Positions 61,635 to 64,000 of a stretch of DNA of 64,000 nt are shown here, in pieces (the first letter of the stretch is position 1; each line of letters opens with the position of its first letter). The stretch is from a bacterium. GTDB lineage: Bacteria; Fidelibacterota; Marinisomatia; Marinisomatales; UBA1611. The notes under the pieces are model-generated. The model searched no databases. It saw only the letters and a program-made list of their open reading frames with translations, and had not been told where the DNA came from. The translations under genes were made by a program, and so were the position numbers. The stretch is taken from assembly GCA_004321745.1 (NCBI GenBank), contig SGYO01000003.1, positions 61,942 through 125,941 of the forward strand, given 5' to 3'.

Positions 61635-64000
61635 TTACTTCATAAACATTACTTTTGTAACATTATTGAATCCAGGAGCATTCATTCTGATAAAGTATGT
61701 ACCAGAAGCTACTGACTTACCAAGGTTATCTAAACCATGCCAAGTTACAGCATGAACTCCAGCGCTCTGAATTCCAGAAACTAAATTCTGAACTACCCTA
61801 CCTGTAATATCATAAACAGTTATTGCTACCTTACTCTCTGTAGGGATCGCATAACTAAATGTAGTAGCAGGGTTGAATGGATTAGGATAAGCGGATGACA
61901 ATGCATAAGTGTTTGGTAAAATATCAGATAATTCAATATTTGTTCTAACAACTTGATTTGCATCGAAAACAACACTTCCTACTTCAGTTCCTTGGAACTC
62001 TAGTACCAATTCCTCACCACTTACTGCACCATCAATAGCAGCAGTAGTCGGATCATCACCATAGATTGCTGAGGTCACTAAGTATTTATCATCGTAAATA
62101 TTCATAGAACCAACCAATAATCCAGACTCTGTTTTCACATCAACCCAACTATCATTGCCAAGACTTGCCCCACCAGAATTAACTGTTCCATTAATGAACA
62201 TATATACTGGTGTAGGATTCAAGTTACCATTTACAGCATTTTCGATAGGTGAGTCAGAAGCAATAGCTACTCTTGCAGGACTTGTAGGATATTCAAATGG
62301 TGTAGCTGTAGAGACCTTCACCCAATAACCCAAACCATTTTCCATAGAGGTTAATGTGTTTAAAAACGGAAGCTGGTCAGGATCATAAAGAATAGCGCCA
62401 CCATCAAAACCACTTACGTATTCAAGGACATCAGCATCAATTAATGATCCGAATGCTTGAGATGGAGGCATACTCATTTGAGGCTCGTATGCTATTAAAT
62501 TCCAACCTGCAGAGAGATTATAATTGATAGATGTGTCCGCACCGTGAAAATCCATCATCATAGACTCATGCATCTTGACATAATAACCTTTACCTACTTC
62601 TAACTCTCTTAGACTGCTGAATAAATCACCAGGTCTAAAATATCCTCCTGGGCTAGATACATAAGCTATGTCTTCCATCATCTCATGAAAAAAGTCAAAA
62701 GTTGTGCTGATATATGGATCTACATCTAAAGATATTAGATTCCAACCTTCTTCCATGTGTACCATGTCTGCAATGTCTCCAGAAGCAACTGGGCCACTGC
62801 CAAGTCTTCCTTCATCATCCAATATAGACCATCCCTCAAGCCAATTCCATGTTCCAAAAGCACCACGATATCCAGCTTGATCAAAGAATGGGTCGGAAGG
62901 AACCGCCTCAGCTGTTCTATATGCACTGCTGTGTCCTGAAGGTCTTGGATCTACCAATGCCATGGTATTTGATACGACCTGAGGATCTGTTGTGTCAGCA
63001 ACGAAAGAATCTGTTTCAGCAGCGTTACCAAATACATCATCAGAATTTGCAATAATATTCTGAGAAGACCAGTAAAGAGCGTTTGGTGTAGCAGCCATAT
63101 AATCATCACGATTCTGGGTTCTGACCTCAGTACCGACATCGTCATTATCAAAACCGTCATCATCAATGTCAACAATCAAATAGTTAACATACATTCCGCC
63201 ACAGCCTTCTCTAGCCTTCACGCCATCACCTGCACCGTTACCAATACCAGGTCCAAGTATAGACACATTAGAGAATAATGGATTAGTTCTAGGTTGCGAA
63301 TCTAAATCGCCACCTGTTTTGTTATCCATCTCGTGACCTCGGTCAGATTCAGAATCCATTTTAACAAATAGGAACTGACCGCGACCCTGATATCCTTCAT
63401 CAAGATCAAAAGCATCATCTCCAACTTGAACTACTGAACAATATTTTAGATCCACAGTTCCACCAAACATCTCAAAACCATCATCAAGATTATATGCAAC
63501 CTCACAGAACTCAACTGTAGTTCCGCGACCAACACCAGCTAAAGTAATACCATTGATCTCATTATCTTGACCAATGCTACGACCACCGTGCCAGACCCTT
63601 ACATAACGAAGTACACCAGAATCATCATCTGGATCAGTACCACCGTAAGGAACACCATAAAGTCCTTCAACATTGTTGGTTCCTCCTGAAGTAGATATTG
63701 GAGCTTTACCATTAACGATCAATCCACCCCATAATCCACGCTTACCAGCAGCATCAATCTGCTCAGGTGAAAGTGCAGAGGTAAATGTGATCGGATGTTC
63801 TCTTGTACCATCTGCAATCAACTTACCGCCCTTCATTACGACTAATGCTGGAGCAAGACCTTGCCCATCATCTGGTAGAGCTTTAATAACAGTACCTGGT
63901 TCAATATGAAGAACCGCGCCGTCTTGGACAAATACTTGCTTGGTAAGTATATATGTGTTTTCACTAGAAAGCATCACTTGACCAGATATGTCTTCTTCTA
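61635..64000 (-). CDS. Secreted beta-helix-like protein with GWNLIS, GDDP and T9SS-type sorting domains (5' partial)
   Basis: The frame is open to the right edge, so the N-terminus and signal peptide are missing; 788 residues are visible. The first ~390 hold VLHIEPGTVIKALP, GGLIVNGKAPI and CEVAYNLDDGFEMFGGTVDLKYC, the pattern of right-handed beta-helix surface proteins common in this group. Two GWNLI modules follow (GWNLISLDVDP and GWNLIAYEPQ). Then comes one GDDP module (IYGDDPTTAAIDG) and a C-terminal sorting domain (AYPNPFNPATTFSYAIPTE, ending MFMK). It is the fourth consecutive protein with this module. A GTG at 63977 is inside the reading frame and is not the true start. Confidence 0.83.
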   Translation of the reverse strand, partial: EEDISGQVMLSSENTYILTKQVFVQDGAVLHIEPGTVIKALPDDGQGLAPALVVMKGGKLIADGTREHPITFTSALSPEQIDAAGKRGLWGGLIVNGKAPISTSGGTNNVEGLYGVPYGGTDPDDDSGVLRYVRVWHGGRSIGQDNEINGITLAGVGRGTTVEFCEVAYNLDDGFEMFGGTVDLKYCSVVQVGDDAFDLDEGYQGRGQFLFVKMDSESDRGHEMDNKTGGDLDSQPRTNPLFSNVSILGPGIGNGAGDGVKAREGCGGMYVNYLIVDIDDDGFDNDDVGTEVRTQNRDDYMAATPNALYWSSQNIIANSDDVFGNAAETDSFVADTTDPQVVSNTMALVDPRPSGHSSAYRTAEAVPSDPFFDQAGYRGAFGTWNWLEGWSILDDEGRLGSGPVASGDIADMVHMEEGWNLISLDVDPYISTTFDFFHEMMEDIAYVSSPGGYFRPGDLFSSLRELEVGKGYYVKMHESMMMDFHGADTSINYNLSAGWNLIAYEPQMSMPPSQAFGSLIDADVLEYVSGFDGGAILYDPDQLPFLNTLTSMENGLGYWVKVSTATPFEYPTSPARVAIASDSPIENAVNGNLNPTPVYMFINGTVNSGGASLGNDSWVDVKTESGLLVGSMNIYDDKYLVTSAIYGDDPTTAAIDGAVSGEELVLEFQGTEVGSVVFDANQVVRTNIELSDILPNTYALSSAYPNPFNPATTFSYAIPTESKVAITVYDITGRVVQNLVSGIQSAGVHAVTWHGLDNLGKSVASGTYFIRMNAPGFNNVTKVMFMK

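Noticed and set aside
1..64000. tRNA, rRNA, prophage, transposase or plasmid origin
   Set aside because: I scanned intergenic gaps and the coding products and found none; most gaps are short and AT-rich.

Overview
The window is AT-rich chromosomal DNA from a Gram-negative bacterium. It carries lipid A genes (lpxB, lpxK, kdsD), ExbB/ExbD/TonB, porin-like outer-membrane proteins and four large secreted proteins. All four end in a Por/T9SS-type C-terminal sorting domain of the 'YPNPFNP...' kind. The gene mix, the base composition and the GWNLIS and GDDPSTP secreted modules point to the FCB superphylum. My best guess is a marine Candidatus Neomarinimicrobiota (Marinimicrobia/SAR406) genome. That placement is an inference, because no rRNA gene is present.

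Layout, left to right. 1-3.2 kb: envelope lipid genes (ICMT-like methyltransferase, lpxB, DUF374 acyltransferase, lpxK) in one overlapping operon. 3.2-9.5 kb: two large secreted FG-GAP proteins on the minus strand, one with a long series of putative-Ig repeats and a C-terminal membrane helix. 9.7-14.4 kb: an outer-membrane barrel, a CtpA-type S41 protease and an exbB-exbD-exbD-tonB operon. 14.4-20.6 kb (minus strand): sdhB-sdhA-sdhC, a GCS2-type glutamate-cysteine ligase and an AMIN-like/PEGA protein. 20.8-26 kb: three consecutive secreted or anchored repeat proteins (YD-like, a 23-residue glycine-rich repeat, and a 1027-residue MORN-like protein), the last preceded by a run of nine G. 26-31 kb: SPOR lipoprotein, PPDK, and a NUDIX/PPK2 pair. 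31.2-40.1 kb: a tightly coupled purine operon, purQ(S)-C-E-B-F-D-N-H, in which PurQ carries two C-terminal PurS-like domains and PurE is the class II (animal-type) enzyme. 40.1-44.2 kb: kdsD, then a split Na/Pi transporter plus PhoU and a porin-like protein. 44.3-49.4 kb (minus strand): DUF2490, DUF4956, ArsC, a glycosyltransferase with a PAP2 phosphatase, a small TonB-C protein and an AqpS-like aquaporin. 49.5-64 kb (minus strand): four consecutive secreted proteins sharing a ~115-residue 'GDDPSTP' module, including a ~2670-residue protein with an apparently nested choice-of-anchor I domain.

Functionally the window is mainly core metabolism and envelope biogenesis, plus a large repeat-rich secretome. 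I found no tRNA, rRNA, CRISPR array, prophage or insertion sequence. Several strong stem-loops mark terminators on the minus strand in the right half. The observations most worth following are the PurQ-PurS-PurS fusion, the shared GDDPSTP module, the nested duplication in the giant protein and the poly-G tract upstream of the MORN-like protein.
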